Position numbers and translations under genes: made by a program
The notes under the pieces: model-generated
The model's database searches: none
Seen by the model: only the letters and a program-made list of their open reading frames with translations
Told to the model about the DNA's origin: nothing
Assembly (NCBI GenBank): GCA_001910725.1
Contig: MJGA01000012.1
Span: 558,001 to 622,000 of the forward strand
DNA: 64,000 nt
Direction of reading: 5' to 3'
Source of the DNA: Phanerodontia chrysosporium
Lineage: Eukaryota > Basidiomycota > Agaricomycetes > Polyporales > Phanerochaetaceae
Part shown: piece after piece, positions 30,349 through 42,206 of the stretch
How the letters are laid out: each line of letters begins with the position of its first letter
Numbering within the stretch: the first letter of the stretch is position 1

Positions 30349-30903
30349 TTACGCGGTCTGGGGACGGAGTTTGTGAGACGCGGTACGGGGTATGCAGGGA
30401 GACGAGAATACTCACGGCCTCCTTGAGGTAGGTAATGAGGTCGTTGCGGTCCTTGTCCTTCTTGAGACCGGCGAAGGCCATCTTGGTACCAGGGATGTAC
30501 TGGACGAACGCGAATGAGTATATCGACAGCAAGGCTAAAGCACGCCAAACGTACCTTCTTGGGGTTCTCGAGGTACTCGAACATGGTGTTCTCGTCCCAG
30601 GTAATGCCCTTGGAGACGTTGGCGGCAGTGTATGAGTAGCCCTCAGCCTGACCGGTCTTGCGGCCGAAGACACTAGAAGCAGCAAAGGTCAGCCTCTGGA
30701 CGCGTCCAACAAGGAGCACTGACGACTCACCCGTGAAGGTTAGGGCCGACCTTGTGGGGCTCGCCAGCGCCGAGAGTGTGGCACTGTGCGCAACGGGTCT
30801 TGAAGAGACCAGCACCCTTGCCAGCGTCACCTACGCGTCGAGCAGGAGTGAGACTGCGTGCTCCATGAGGGCGAAAAGCGCGACATACCGGAGCGTAAGG
30901 CAT
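30349..30903 (-). CDS. CYC1: cytochrome c
   Basis: Mitochondrial electron carrier between complexes III and IV. Exons: 30903-30889, 30830-30731, 30672-30555, 30499-30416 and a 9-base last exon 30357-30349 (Thr-Ala-stop). Haem site CAQCH follows [18 protein letters not shown] carries the axial Met; the end is [10 protein letters not shown]. Introns are 55-58 nt with consensus borders. Oddity: the first intron (30888-30831, GTATGT to CGTAG) leaves the total at 326 bases, one short of a frame. Either one base is missing at the CCG|GTATGT junction, a weaker donor is used, or the intron stays in (it is open in frame and would add about 19 residues). Confidence 0.95.
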
Positions 30904-31296
30904 GTCTAAAAGTCTAGTGTCGTGAAGAAACGAGGTGTGAAGTACAGGAACGTCTGGAGCGACGAGGAGAGCTGGAAGTCGTAGGTGAAAGAGTGAGGAC
31001 CAGGAAATACGAACTCGCAAAATATAACTCGCCCGCAACGCCGGTTTTTTCCGGGCCAATCGGCGAGGCGCAATTATATCCGGGCCGCGCCGGCTTTCAA
31101 CCGCGTACTCGGGTTAGGGCTAAAGTCACGGGACCAGGTTTACTCCCCCAACCCCGTGGGATAGTTTATTGAAAGTCCGCTTGCTGGTCGTTTGAGTCTG
31201 CGCCGCCATCGCGCGCGACGCCCGAACGCGTTTCCTCATCGTCCCCGGCGTCTTGCTCGCTGTTGTCTACGCTGCCACCGTCTATGTCACTCCTAA
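30904..31296. promoter_or_regulatory. bidirectional CYC1-DSN1 promoter region
   Basis: About 390 bases between divergent start codons. It contains GGGCCAATCGG with CCAAT at 31056-31060, about 155 bases upstream of the cytochrome c ATG. The HAP (CCAAT-binding) complex controls respiratory genes including cytochrome c in fungi, so a role here is plausible, inferred from sequence and position only. A nearby repeated CCGGGCC motif was also noticed. Confidence 0.5.
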
Positions 31297-33438
31297 ATGA
31301 ACATACAGTCAAGAACATCAAGCACCGCTACACAACTATTACCTGGCGACGCGGCAGAGACTATGCACCCTTCGCAGTCCGGACCTCCGCCATCGAAGCG
31401 AAAGGAGGTCGACGGGGGAAACCCGTTAACGCAGGCCAGTAAGAAGGCGAAGAAAGAGGTGCGAATGACTTCTTTGTACACCGAATGAAATCAGGGTTCG
31501 ATGATCTGTGCTCAGTCTTCTGCACAGTCCTCCACCGCCAAACGCAAGCGTACGTGTTTAACGCGTGCCATCTCGCGTGTTTTGCGCTGAAACATCCTCT
31601 GTTCAGTCGTAGGAGAAGAGAAACCCGGAGGACTCTTCATCGTACGCGCAGGTTCCGCGCGTCCTCCACATTCGCAAGACCTCCCGTCTTCGCGATCCGA
31701 GCCTCAGCCACCCCCGCGTCATGCATCGGTCCCCCCAGCCACCACTACAACCTCTAATGGCGATGTTAACGGTGTGCATCCTGCACCCCCGTCGAAGAAG
31801 TTCAAGGCCGATGGGGCTATTGCGTCGAGTAGCAACAAAGGGAAGGGCCGGGAGGTGTTGGTCACGGTGGCCGAGGCTGACGAAGAGGAAGTCGTGAGGC
31901 AGATGCAAACGGAGACGGACATGTTGCGACGGAAATCCCAAGCAGCAGCGGCGACGGCGCCTCAGGCAGATCCTAGGTTTCAGTTTCCTCCCCCTGGGAC
32001 CAGTTCGAGGGCAGCGAAGCCACCGTCCCAGACACGCGGGCGAGTGCGGGAAATGTCGCAGCCGTTGCAGTCGCAGGAGACACCGACCCAGGAACGCAAC
32101 AAACTCCTGCGCGGACAGACGGGCCACCGGCGCAAGAGCTCGTTGACACGTGGAAAGCGCATCAGCTCGACGTACCAGAGCACGGGGGTCATCGGTACGT
32201 GTGCTACGGATCGTGACCAGTCTCCAGTCATCCGACCTGCTTACAAAGATTCAGCCCAGCCGCATACGTCGGTGCAAGACTCGAGCTTTTACAAGCATAT
32301 TGACGTCGATTTGCCTGAGCCTCAGCGTGCGGCCCAGCTCCTGATATGGTGCTCGCATCGTGCGATGAATGAGCTCGCGGAGAGTACCACCCGTAACGCG
32401 TCTTCATCGAAACGAGGCACGAAAGACCCCGGAAAGGATCCACCACTGTTGTCAGAGGATGACCTACACCTGCTGAGAAATGTGGAAGAAGAGGTAGTGA
32501 AGATGTTGGCGGAGAGGAAGATTGATACCAACGTGTTCAGCCATCCGGGAGATGACGACGAACCCAGGCAGCTGAAACCGAACGAGCAAAATGTGCGGAA
32601 TAGAGAGCGAGAGATCAGGTTCAACGCACATATACAGAGGTGAGTTCCGATAACCGCGTGTCCAAGCCCAAATGACGAATTGTGGCCACAAGGCTCAAAC
32701 AGGAAGACGAGGCCTGGGTTGAGGTCGGCGCGTCTTATAATTCCTTTCGGTCCGCAGTTCTTGCCGAACTCGAGGACCGCAAAAAGGAGTTTCCTTCAGC
32801 AAAGGCCCGGGGCAAACGACCCGCTACCGCCGCTGATATTGCTTTGTGGGATATCAGCGAAAAGGATCTGCCAGAACACTTCCGTGGCCGGGACAGCCTT
32901 GCGTTGGCCAGGGGCCTCGTGGATCCCGCGGTGGACACACAAAGCCTCTTGCGAAGGCGAATGGAAGATCTTCAAGAAACGGTGCGTGATGTACCTGCTG
33001 CGCATGGCCCTGTTATTTATTGTCTTTCAGGCCGATTGGGTACGAGCTTTGACCCATTGCGCTCTGGAAAGTACGCGACTAGCGGAAGCGGACCTCAACC
33101 AGCGCTTCTCGATGCTCAACATCGCCCTTTCCTCCCGAATACAACCTGACGCACTATCCGCCGCATCAACACTTTCGTCCTACCTGCCCCCATCGTCAAC
33201 TCGGCCACCGTCAACCACCGATCCCCAAGCGCTCCTCCGGGCCATGTCGCGCGTTGACGCCGAGCGGCCACAAACGCAGGTCGGCGATGCGGCACGACGC
33301 GCTGCGAGGGAGTTGCAACGCGCGAACGACTCGTCACACGGCATTACTGAGCGTAGGCTTACCGGTGTGCCGCCACCAACCCCTCGTAAGCCTCCAGGGA
33401 CACCGCGCCGCGCGACGACGCCGGGCAGGGGAAGATAA
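31297..33438 (+). CDS. DSN1: kinetochore MIND/Mis12 complex subunit Dsn1/Mis13-like
   Basis: About 641 residues from exons 31297-31458, 31516-31549, 31607-32639, 32693-32981 and 33031-33438 (introns 49-57 nt, consensus borders). Hallmarks: GLFIVRAGSARPP in the N-terminal disordered part; the basic-Ser motif RRKSSLTRGKRISS (an Aurora B-type site in this family); SSFYKHIDVDLPEPQRAAQLL followed by IWCSHRAM; then the helical region EDEAWVEVGASYNSF through MEDLQETADWV. The C-terminal Pro/Arg-rich tail ends PGRGR. Dsn1 sits in the centromere-bound Mis12 complex that joins the inner kinetochore to Ndc80 and Knl1. ATG 31297 is uncertain; ATG 31363 (MHPSQSG) is also possible. Confidence 0.85.
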
Positions 33439-33981
33439 TATTCCATGCATCCGCCATTGCCATGCCACATACTATGCGATACCTCCACGACCACCAATGT
33501 CATCTCCTATACAGACCTGTCTCTTCACGACGTCCTTGTTGTCCGTTGCTTATATCTCATGTATCGGTCATATGTTTATTTTCCACAAAGTCGGTTTGTT
33601 TGCTGCATACCTGGAAACCCCTTGTACTGTACTTGTCTGGTGCGCGGCTTTACCTGCGCCCTCCGCAATGATGTAGGATGAGGCGATTGACGTGTTTGAA
33701 GATATCACACGGCAAAATCCCGATATGAGATGTGCAACTCGCCTCGATCTGTGTGAGCTCCTCGAGGGCGCTGTCCTGTCTGTCGCGTTGACGCTGATGC
33801 TCTTCCGACGCACTGCCATGGTGCCCAGACTTTCCACTCTTCACTTCAACGACGACAACACTTCATTGCAAGTCGACGTTGCTCTGCAAATCACGCACGC
33901 GCCTTCTGGCTACGCTCGATAAATCTTGCCGGCTGATCTTGCCCTCAGCGACTGCGGGTCAGACACAACGCTCTCCGAACT
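33439..33981. other. intergenic region with a possible small minus-strand gene
   Basis: About 540 bases between DSN1 and the palmitoyltransferase. A minus-strand frame around 33844-33650 encodes ALEELTQIEASCTSHIGIL, which looks protein-like, but no start, splice pattern or family could be established. No other feature was seen. Confidence 0.3.
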
Positions 33982-35432
33982 ATGATTTGCGCAAAGCATG
34001 TCTTTCGCTTCTGCAAATGGCTTGAACGTGCTGGGGATGCACTGACGGGCGCGGCGGGGCCTGTATTTGTGGCTCTGGCGATCTTCCTGTTGTCCGCAGG
34101 CACCGTCAGTTTCTGTGCGTAACATGTCATCTCCCGCCTACCGACGGCTGACAGTGCACCAGTTGAAGTTGTGCAGCCCTCGCTGCGTTGGCCGTGGCTC
34201 ACGACACCGCTTTGCCTGCTCGTTGCGCTGAACATGTTTGCGCATTACTACTACGTATGCACAATCCCGCCAGGGTTCGTGACGGACCCGCCAAGACATG
34301 CTGGCACAGGCCTGCTCTGGGCGACACGGCGCACGAATAAGACAAGCAGACCATCAACGGGAGTGCTCTGGGCGGAGGAGCTGCATATGACGGAGGCGAC
34401 GCTCACGCGGTGCAAAAGATGTGGTGAGATGCGTCCAGAGGTATGTCTTCGGCCGTTGCACTAGAAGATAGGCTGGCACTTAATTCTCAATAGAGAGCGC
34501 ACCACTGCAGGATTTGCAAGCGATGTGTGCTGAAGTACGACCACCACTGTCCAGTACGTTCGCCCGTCCAGCTCGTTCGTCACCGAATTGACGGGTGCAG
34601 TGTAAGTCTCCAGGTACTCTCTGCGGAAACAGCGTGTCATAACCTGCTCTAGGGATCAATCAATGCGTCGGCCTTCATAACGAGCGTCATTTTCTGCTCT
34701 TCCTGTACGCGCTGTTTGTTGGGATTGAGGTTGTTCCAAGCTCAATCATGATGCAGGATATATCTTAGCATCGCGTCCCTCTGCTACACGGTGTTGGGAT
34801 GGGAGCACGTGTGGCGGGCACTGGGATGGTATGACGTGAGTCTGCTGTTTCCTCAGTATGGATCCCGCTGAATGGCTCGTATAGGACACGTGGAATCATT
34901 ACACTCCGGACGTCGTATTTCTCTTCGGATATATCCTTGCCGTAGTCATGTCCTTCGCCGTCACAGTTATGGGCGGTTTTCACGCCTGGGGTGTGTCAAA
35001 TGCGGAGACCACAGTTGAATCGCAAGACAACGATCACTATCGGAGGACAGCACGGTCGCGTGGCGAGGTATTTCTGGGTTTTTTCCCTTGTGACGTCTTC
35101 TGATAGACATGTCCAGACTTTCGTCAATTCTTATGACCTCGGGTAGGTCTGAGTCTGATCACGATGCAGAGAAGCCCCAAGACTTATATTCTGAGAAGCA
35201 GGCGCAAGAACTTGGAATTGTTCTTCAATGTTGGGGCAAATGGATAGTATGTCCCGTTTCCACCTCGCTACACACCAGCCCTGACCGCTTTCGTAGCCCA
35301 CTTTACACGCTCATCATACCCCTTCGCATCATGCCATATACTGACGGCCGATCATGGGCTCGCAGACCTGGCTTTGAACGTCACTCAGGAGTACGGTACG
35401 GCGAGGAACTCACGGACGAGGACGAGGAATGA
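33982..35432 (+). CDS. DHHC protein S-palmitoyltransferase (ZDHHC16-like)
   Basis: 333 residues from ten exons: 33982-34114, 34163-34440, 34494-34553, 34601 (one base), 34653-34713, 34757-34835, 34885-35067, 35117-35142, 35202-35246 and 35297-35432. Four membrane helices: about residues 25-45, TPLCLLVALNMFAHYYYVC, the FLLFLYALIYLSIASLCYTV helix and VVFLFGYILAVVMSFAVTV. The catalytic Cys-rich domain reads RCKRCGEMRPERAHHCRICK then CVLKYDHHCPW and NQCVGLHNERHF. HYYYVCTIPPG before it is typical of the ZDHHC16/Aph2 subgroup. It attaches palmitate to cysteines of membrane proteins in the ER/Golgi. The C-terminus (TDGRSWARR ... GEELTDEDEE) is soluble. The Trp codon of the DHHC domain is T|GG, with T supplied by a one-base exon. 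Confidence 0.93.
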
Positions 35433-36573
35433 ACTCTCTGGCAGCGTTGAGGTAAGTTACGTTCTCTCAGAAATACTTCACGATGACATTTTGCCGGGGC
35501 CATATGACGCTTCGGGGATGCTTGACAGAGTCGCGCTTGCGCGTCGCTGTCGCTCTCGGGAAGCAGCTTGATTTACGTCCGGCTGTAGAGCGAGACTCGC
35601 TCCCTATCTCTCTGATCTTCGCCATTCATTTTGTACTTATTCCTGATGCTAACCCAGTACTCGTCCAGGGTAGTGGCTAGTATATTGTTGACCGTCACAC
35701 CAATGATATACCTCGCCGATGCCTGCGGGGTGATAGTTACACGCTAAGGTGACCTGCGTCATAGTGAAGTTCTTCGAAACAACTCCGTCACAGACTATAA
35801 TCAGTGTATTCAGATCCTACTCGATCCGCGACTGCCCACTTCGTGGTCAAGGCCTATTTGGTAACAGCAGTCATAGTCGGTCACCTCATGCATATCTCTT
35901 CGGGGTACCCCTGTCGCACCAGGAACTTGCTCTGAATGCGCTCCCGTTCCGCAGCACGCGTACCGGGACAGCGGGAGGCATTGTCGTCTGCGTGCCTGGG
36001 ATAGAATCACGTGAGGGCGCTCCGTATACAAGACTCCGTTCGGCAACGGGACTGCCTACATGCACTGTGGCCTGGAGGCTACTGCCTCGCGAGTGGCAAT
36101 GATCGCCCTGTCAAGATGTCGAGCTGAGCGTACCCCGACGCCACGGAGGGATTTGCAGACACGCTAGGCACAAATGCTGGTGTGCTATCTCTTCTCCAGC
36201 TGCTTACGAGCCGCTAACCACATCCCGCAGATACAGCTTGGCTGCCTCCGGGACAGTCTCGCTAAGCTGCATCCAGGGCATAACACCGGTGGCTAAATTG
36301 GAGATTTTCGTGCGTTAATGATCTGATGGACGACAACGTCAGAGGCATGCGGGAGCCCTCTGCTGAGAGGCTCTTTGTACCTGTGCGTGCCTCGCGGAAC
36401 TATGAGCTCCTGTCGGGGGTACCGGAATCTGCTGACAGTCACAAGCGCGCCGCGCTGGGGCATACAAAAGCTATCTCAGTGTGCAGCTCAGTCCTCAACA
36501 AAGTTTCCAGTTCAGCGTATTTTCCCCCATATTGCCTAACTCATCTTCCGTGGAACCGAGGCGTAACTCAGAC
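35433..36573. other. intergenic region
   Basis: About 1.1 kb between the palmitoyltransferase and the phospholipase-lectin gene. No coding sequence, repeat or RNA gene was recognised; it should include the 3' UTR of the first and the promoter of the second. Confidence 0.4.
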
Positions 36574-39049
36574 ATGTCTCCCGACCAACGCACCCTACAT
36601 GCTGCAGCGCACGCGCCTACCAAGGAGTAAGAATTTCAGGAAGTGGAGACGCATCTACTGACTTCTGAATCATAGAAAGACCACCGGCAAAGTGTCTGCG
36701 GCGACAGCAGCGTCAGCATTTGGTGGTTTCAGTCGTGTCGTAACCACTATCCCTCTGCCCCATAAGCCTCTTGTGGGGAAGCCCGGTAGGTTTTAGCCAA
36801 GTTATATCTCACAAGTTCTGTAACGCTTATTTCACATCGCAGAGTTCGAGTATCGCGAGCACGGCTACATCGGCGATGCCATTACGCTGACTCTTGCTGA
36901 CGGTACGAAGAAGATCGCTGGAGATTACCCACTTCCGCTGCAGAATGGCCTGCAGCTGACTTACGGGCAAATCAACGCGCTCGCAGGCGACTTCTACGCC
37001 ACCGCCGACCCCATCTCCGATGGACCGACCCCCGCAGAGCAGCAGCAGCGCTTTCAGAATGCCTTCTACTGGCTCGCTACTGACACTACCCGCCAGCCCG
37101 CTGAGTGCAATAATATCCTAGCGCTGCTCAAGCCGGAGGTCGACGCCGTTAACCTCGCGGTGCAGCTCCACAAGGACCCGTCGATCGTGTACAACGGCAT
37201 CTTGCCCGACATCAACTGGGACCTGAACGGCGTGACGAGCGGACGCACTCAGATCCCCACCTATATTGGCCTCGCGAGGATCAACTGGGATCACTTCGGC
37301 GCGGATGCGCGTACTGCCTACAATGCCGGCCATGCAGTCGCCTTGCAGGCGGCAGCCAGCGGGAACCTCATCCACGCCTATACTCTGAACGCCTTCGCAG
37401 ACCACTACCTCGAGGACTCGTTCTCGGCTGGGCACTTGCGCACGCCGCGTCGCATGTTGCACTCTATCGACGGTGCCGGAGACCTTTGCGCCAAGGTATG
37501 TATGAGTATGGCTTGAAGGCGTACGGCTAGCTCACACGAGATTTAGTACATGCACGATGAGGACAATGCCATCGGCCTGTCTGTGAAGAACCCTGCCGGT
37601 GAAACCTGGACTGTGTATGGCGACAAGCGCGCCCTCGACACAGTCAACGCCGACAATCTGCAGCGCTGCCTGAAAGCCATCCAGGCGTCGGCGGACGAGG
37701 TATACACGGCATACAAGACCAGGACTCTTCCCCAGACCTACACGGCGTGGAACGAAGCCCCGACGCTTGAGTCCGCCTTGCAGCCCCAGGCCCTCGCGGC
37801 CCTGTTCAAGCTCCCCAACCTGTGCAGGTCGAACCTTCAGGACCGCAAGACAGAAGAGTATACCAGCTACTGGATCTTCGACACCACGGCGATCGAGCTG
37901 TATACGAACTCGTGGTGGAACTACCCTATCTCGATCAACGGACCGCAGCACATCGTCCCGTGGACAGGTGTCACTGCGTGCAACGGCGGGAACTACCTGC
38001 AGACGATGGTCTCTATACGAACCCCGATGACGGCATTCGCATGAGCCAGGTCACCCAGGCGTACACGTGGTCTGGTGGACCCACCTCGTCGTCATTGGCG
38101 ACCGGCTCCTGGTTCGGGTCCATGGCTTCTGCTTGCTGGCGGAGAAACGATTACCCAACGTATACTCTTGAGGTACGCAGACTGCACCACTGAGACGCAA
38201 CCTACTCACGCCTCGCGACAGGGGTACCTCGTGTATCTCGACGAGACCTACACCGTCCGCGTCCTCCACTATCTAGCTGGTAGTTGGTCATCGGACTCGT
38301 TTAGCTCCCTGAATATCAAGACCGATTGGTACACAAACATGACGGCCACGAGCTGGTACGATGTCGCCTCTCACACGACGTCCATCCGCCTGTATCTGCA
38401 AGGTATGTCGAGCATTGTTAGAAGTTCACAGAGCCCTGATCAGTCCGCGGCAGAGACCGGACAGACGAAGCTCCAAGAGGTCTGTTGGGACAGCAGCAGC
38501 AAGCAGTGGGTTCGCGGCGCGACACTGAATGATGCCATGAAGGGCACTGGCCTTGCCACAATCGCGGTCCCGTCTGCAAACGGACAATCTCTCGGAAGCC
38601 TTCATTTGTTCTACCAGACACCTGACTACGTTGTCCGGGACCTCGTCTGGGATTCGACGTTGGGCTGGCACTCGGGTTCGTGCTGTTCTCCTTGCACCGT
38701 CTATGCGTGCTGATCCCAGCTTCCAGCTACCGATGTGCAGTGGACGGACGCCGCACCTGCGACCGGAATCGCAGCAGCCCTTGACCAGGCCTCAAACACA
38801 GGCGTAAACGTGTTCTATACCGGGAGCGGCCAGGGAAACCCACTGTGCCAGCGGGCCTCAGCTAACAGCTGGACGCTCAACGCGCAGCCCCAGCCGGCGC
38901 TGCGGATGAACAACATCCTCGCTGCTGTTACATCCGATGCAGGATACCCATTCCGGCTCTATTGTCAGGGATCCCAAGGCCAGATTCTTGAACTGAGACA
39001 AGGTATCTATAGTAAGACTTGGACGAGCAATGTCGTCGCCTCTCCCTGA
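36574..39049 (+). CDS. phospholipase C-like domain fused to fucose-lectin-like propeller
   Basis: About 708 residues. Exons: 36574-36626, 36676-36785, 36843-37495, 37547-38008, 38050-38172, 38222-38402, 38454-38675 and 38727-39049. The N-terminal half resembles zinc-dependent phospholipase C/P1 nuclease-like proteins of agaricomycetes: NGILPDINWDLNGV, NAGHAVALQAA, then HAYTLNAFADHYLEDSFSAG with clustered His/Asp ligands. The C-terminal half shows repeated blades of the Aleuria-type fucose lectin: IRLYLQETGQTKLQEVCWD, LHLFYQ, VNVFYTGSG, FRLYCQGSQGQILELRQG. No signal peptide is evident. The junction 38009-38049 is uncertain: either a 41 nt intron, or one G is missing, in which case the text reads on as GLYTNPDDGIRMSQV. 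Function inferred only from family resemblance. Confidence 0.75.
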
Positions 39050-39575
39050 GCCTCGAGGGCATGGCCCGCGGCGGGAGACAGAGTCGGCAGTTTGTGTGCT
39101 GGTTATAACGGATTTGACGCAGTCAGCAACTTGACTATAGCTTCATGACGTGTACTTCTGCAGAATTATTATTCTCCTGTTCTATTCGATGTGATCTGAT
39201 ATGTTCCATCGATTCTGCACTAATTATAATAGTATAGGGTTCGCAAAAGAGGTGTGAACTGTGCTGAGCCCTGTTACAGACGCACGTACCCGAATATTCG
39301 TCTACTACATCGCAACCGCTAAGTATCTTCGCTAACACGTTCTCCGGCGCAATTCGTTGCACATTGTACAACGGTGAAGTCTACGGTTGAGGAAGTTCAG
39401 GTGGTCATCGGCAAACGCCGGCGCCAATTGATCAGGCCCAGGCGCCCACCGGAGTCAGCTCGAGACTGAAGTGCTGCAGTTCCACACAGTTACGTCCACG
39501 ACATCTTTCAAGGTCAGATTGTCTGTTTCATATCAAGGGGCATTGAGACTTACTCAGATTTGACTTGCATAGATT
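39050..39575. other. intergenic region
   Basis: About 530 bases separating the lectin-fusion gene from the aminotransferase gene; AT-richer in its first half, with no recognisable gene or repeat. Confidence 0.4.
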
Positions 39576-41402
39576 ATGGCTGTGGTGAGCGTGGTTGCAC
39601 CTTGCATATACGTTTACCGTGGCTCACGGAGAGCTTCAAGTCTCTCCGAACGAGTTTTACTCTCACTTCCTTTCTGATGCGGCCAAGGAGAGAAAGCCGT
39701 CACCAAGTAATTCATCATTTAGAATTCAATGTCTGTTAGTGATGACTAATGTTGCGATAGTTCGGGGCTTGTATCCCCTCGAGTCGCGGCCGGCCTGATC
39801 TCTCTGCTGGCTGGCAAGCCCAACGCGACTACATTTCCTCTGACTTCCATTCAGCTTAAGGCTCGTTCGCCGACAGACCCATTAGAGGAGATTACAACGG
39901 AACTGAGCGGGAAGGCTCTCGCGGAGGGTCTCCAGTATGGTCCGACTGCGGGCCTGCCGTCCTAATCGAATGGATATACGGACTGCAAGAGCTACAGCAT
40001 GGTCGCAAGAAGGGCGAAGGCTGGAGAGTCAGTGTTGGCTCTGGATCGCAGGACGTTATCTACAAGGTATATCCGACATTTCGTGTACCTAGTGTCTGCA
40101 TCTTAACGAATCTGCAGGCCGTCAATACGATCTTGAATCCTGGTGATTCTCTTCTAGTCGAGTCGCCGGTATATGCGTAGGTTTCAACCGCTACAAAATC
40201 CTTCTCTGCGCTCACTCCTGCTTCACAGCGGGGTCATTCCAATGTTTACAGCCCTTCATCTTGACCTCGTTGGTGAGCGATGCAACTTGAACTAAACTGT
40301 ACGTACGACATGCTCAAACACATGTTGCGTTTAGAGGTAGAGACAGATTCGCAGGGAATCTCCTCTGACTCGCTTCGTTCTGTTCTTGAGAAATGGCCAG
40401 CGGGAAAGCCGAAGCCGAAGGCACTATACACTGTGCCCGTAAGTTGCAGTGATTTGCATTAGAAAATTGCGGTTAATTATGCCGATTCCAGTACGGGTGC
40501 AACCCAACAGGAATGACTGCATCTCTCGACCGCCGACGTGAGGTTCTCAAACTTGCGCACGAGCACAACTTCCTCATTCTGGAAGGTATCTGTCTTTTCT
40601 TACTCTTATTATGCGTTACCTCGATTTGCTCACAGGTTTGACGCAGATGATCCATACTATTACCTTTACTACGGTGATGCCGCTCGCGTCCCATCCTATT
40701 TCGCCCTCGAACTCGAGCAGCCCACGGTTGGACGTGTACTGCGCTTTGACAGCTTGTCAAAGATCCTGTCTGCGGGCATACGGATAGGCTTCTTGTGCGG
40801 TCCAGAGCCGCTCATGACCGCGATCGACATGCATGTGCGTCCCCCCACCTTTCCCTGCTCCGGCCTTAGGCGCTCACGACACGCAGACCGCCGTTGCGAG
40901 TCTGCAAACACCCTCGCTGACGCAAAGTATCACTTTTGCGGTACTCAATGCGTGGGGCTACGACGGCTTCGCAGCGCACACGGCCACGGTGTCCGCTTTC
41001 TACCGCGAGAAGCGCGACGTGTTCGAGGCTGCGATGCGCAAGTATCTGACCGGTCTCGCGGAGTGGGATACTCCCGAAGCGGGCATGTTCTTCTGGTGCG
41101 TGACATTCGTTCTATCTATGCCTGTTTGCCGACGGCGCAACGACTCGTTTGCCCAGGTTCAAGCTTCTCGTCAGCACCGACGGCGGAGAAGGCGACTCTG
41201 AGAGCCTCATCCGCACGAACGCCGTCGAGCGTGGCGTCCTTGCCCTCCCCGGACGGTCTTCTTGCCAAACGGGCGCAAGACGGCGTACGTTCGCGCTGCC
41301 TTCAGCCTGCTCCCGCCAGAGGAAGTCGAGGAGGCAGTGAAGCGCCTGCGAGACGTTATTCTCGATGCGAAGCAGGGTACAGCGGCAAAGGCAGTAGCGT
41401 GA
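39576..41402 (+). CDS. Aro8-type class I/II aminotransferase, with three frame breaks as read
   Basis: PLP-dependent aminotransferase of the aromatic/2-aminoadipate/kynurenine group. Exons: 39576-39584, 39634-39706, 39761-40066, 40118-40176, 40229-40272, 40335-40438, 40492-40585, 40647-40834, 40887-41095 and 41157-41402. Motifs: RKPSPIRGLYPLES, ISLLAGKPN, GLQYGPTAGLP, VSVGSGSQDVIYKAVNTIL, VPYGCNPTGMTASLDRRREV, LEDDPYYYLYYG, and the PLP-lysine block FDSLSKILSAGIRIGF. The C-terminus reads FLPNGRKTAYVRAAFSLLPP. As written the frame breaks three times (near 39791, 39958 and 41250), each repaired by one extra base beside a G/C run. All else is intact, so sequence error is likelier than decay, but a pseudogene is possible. 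Confidence 0.8.
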
Positions 41403-42206
41403 CGTGTGAGGTCAAGTGCAAGATGTGTAAGTCAAGGAACATGTACAAGTCCCCGATATAGTAGGAAAGAAGTCGTGGAACCACAGTTATTCGACTCTGC
41501 TGGAAGTAAGTTCAACTCACAAGACTACCCCGCATACGGTTGGTTATATAAACAGGACGCTCGATCCTGGGCAGGTCAACCGGTCACTGTGTATGCAGCC
41601 ATACAGCGCTCGGTAGGCGAGCAGGGGGTCGGTCCTGGATAATCTTGCATGCCTTTTTGTGTCCACGCTACTTCTAGTCTGTGAGCCGGCATCCCTTCCT
41701 GTACAGCGCGTTCTCAGCATGCGTCACAGCTCGAATCATGGCTTAGCATCTTGAGGTACAACTTACGAGCAGTATGTCGAGGATTTACATCCTGAGCGGA
41801 CAAGGTGTCATGAGACGTCATTGTCTCGATCCTTTCTAGTGCTCATCGCGGTTCGCTCTCGTTTATACTAGACGCGCAGAGTGGCAGCACCGCGCACGGC
41901 TCTGGACAGTCGGTAGTCTCTGGACAGAACTCTGGAGCGAACTTGTCACATCGGCGAAGAGTAGATTCGTGCAGGATACCGTGTAAGATGATGAACGTAG
42001 TGAGACAAAACTGTCGAACTGAATACGTGGGCGCGTCCGTCCAGATGCGTCTTTTCATGGTAGGGGCGATCTTCGTCTTCTCTCATCCGCTTTCATGCGC
42101 CGTGGGGAGCGCGAGCGTGAGCGATTTGTTTGCCGCCTTTCCTGCGAAGCGCTGCGTTTCCGCGGGTGACGGCTCCGCTCAGAGGTATCCTGAGTTAGAG
42201 TGTCAA
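41403..42206. other. intergenic region
   Basis: About 800 bases between two convergent genes, the aminotransferase and the FRA10AC1-like gene. No gene, repeat or RNA was recognised. Confidence 0.4.
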
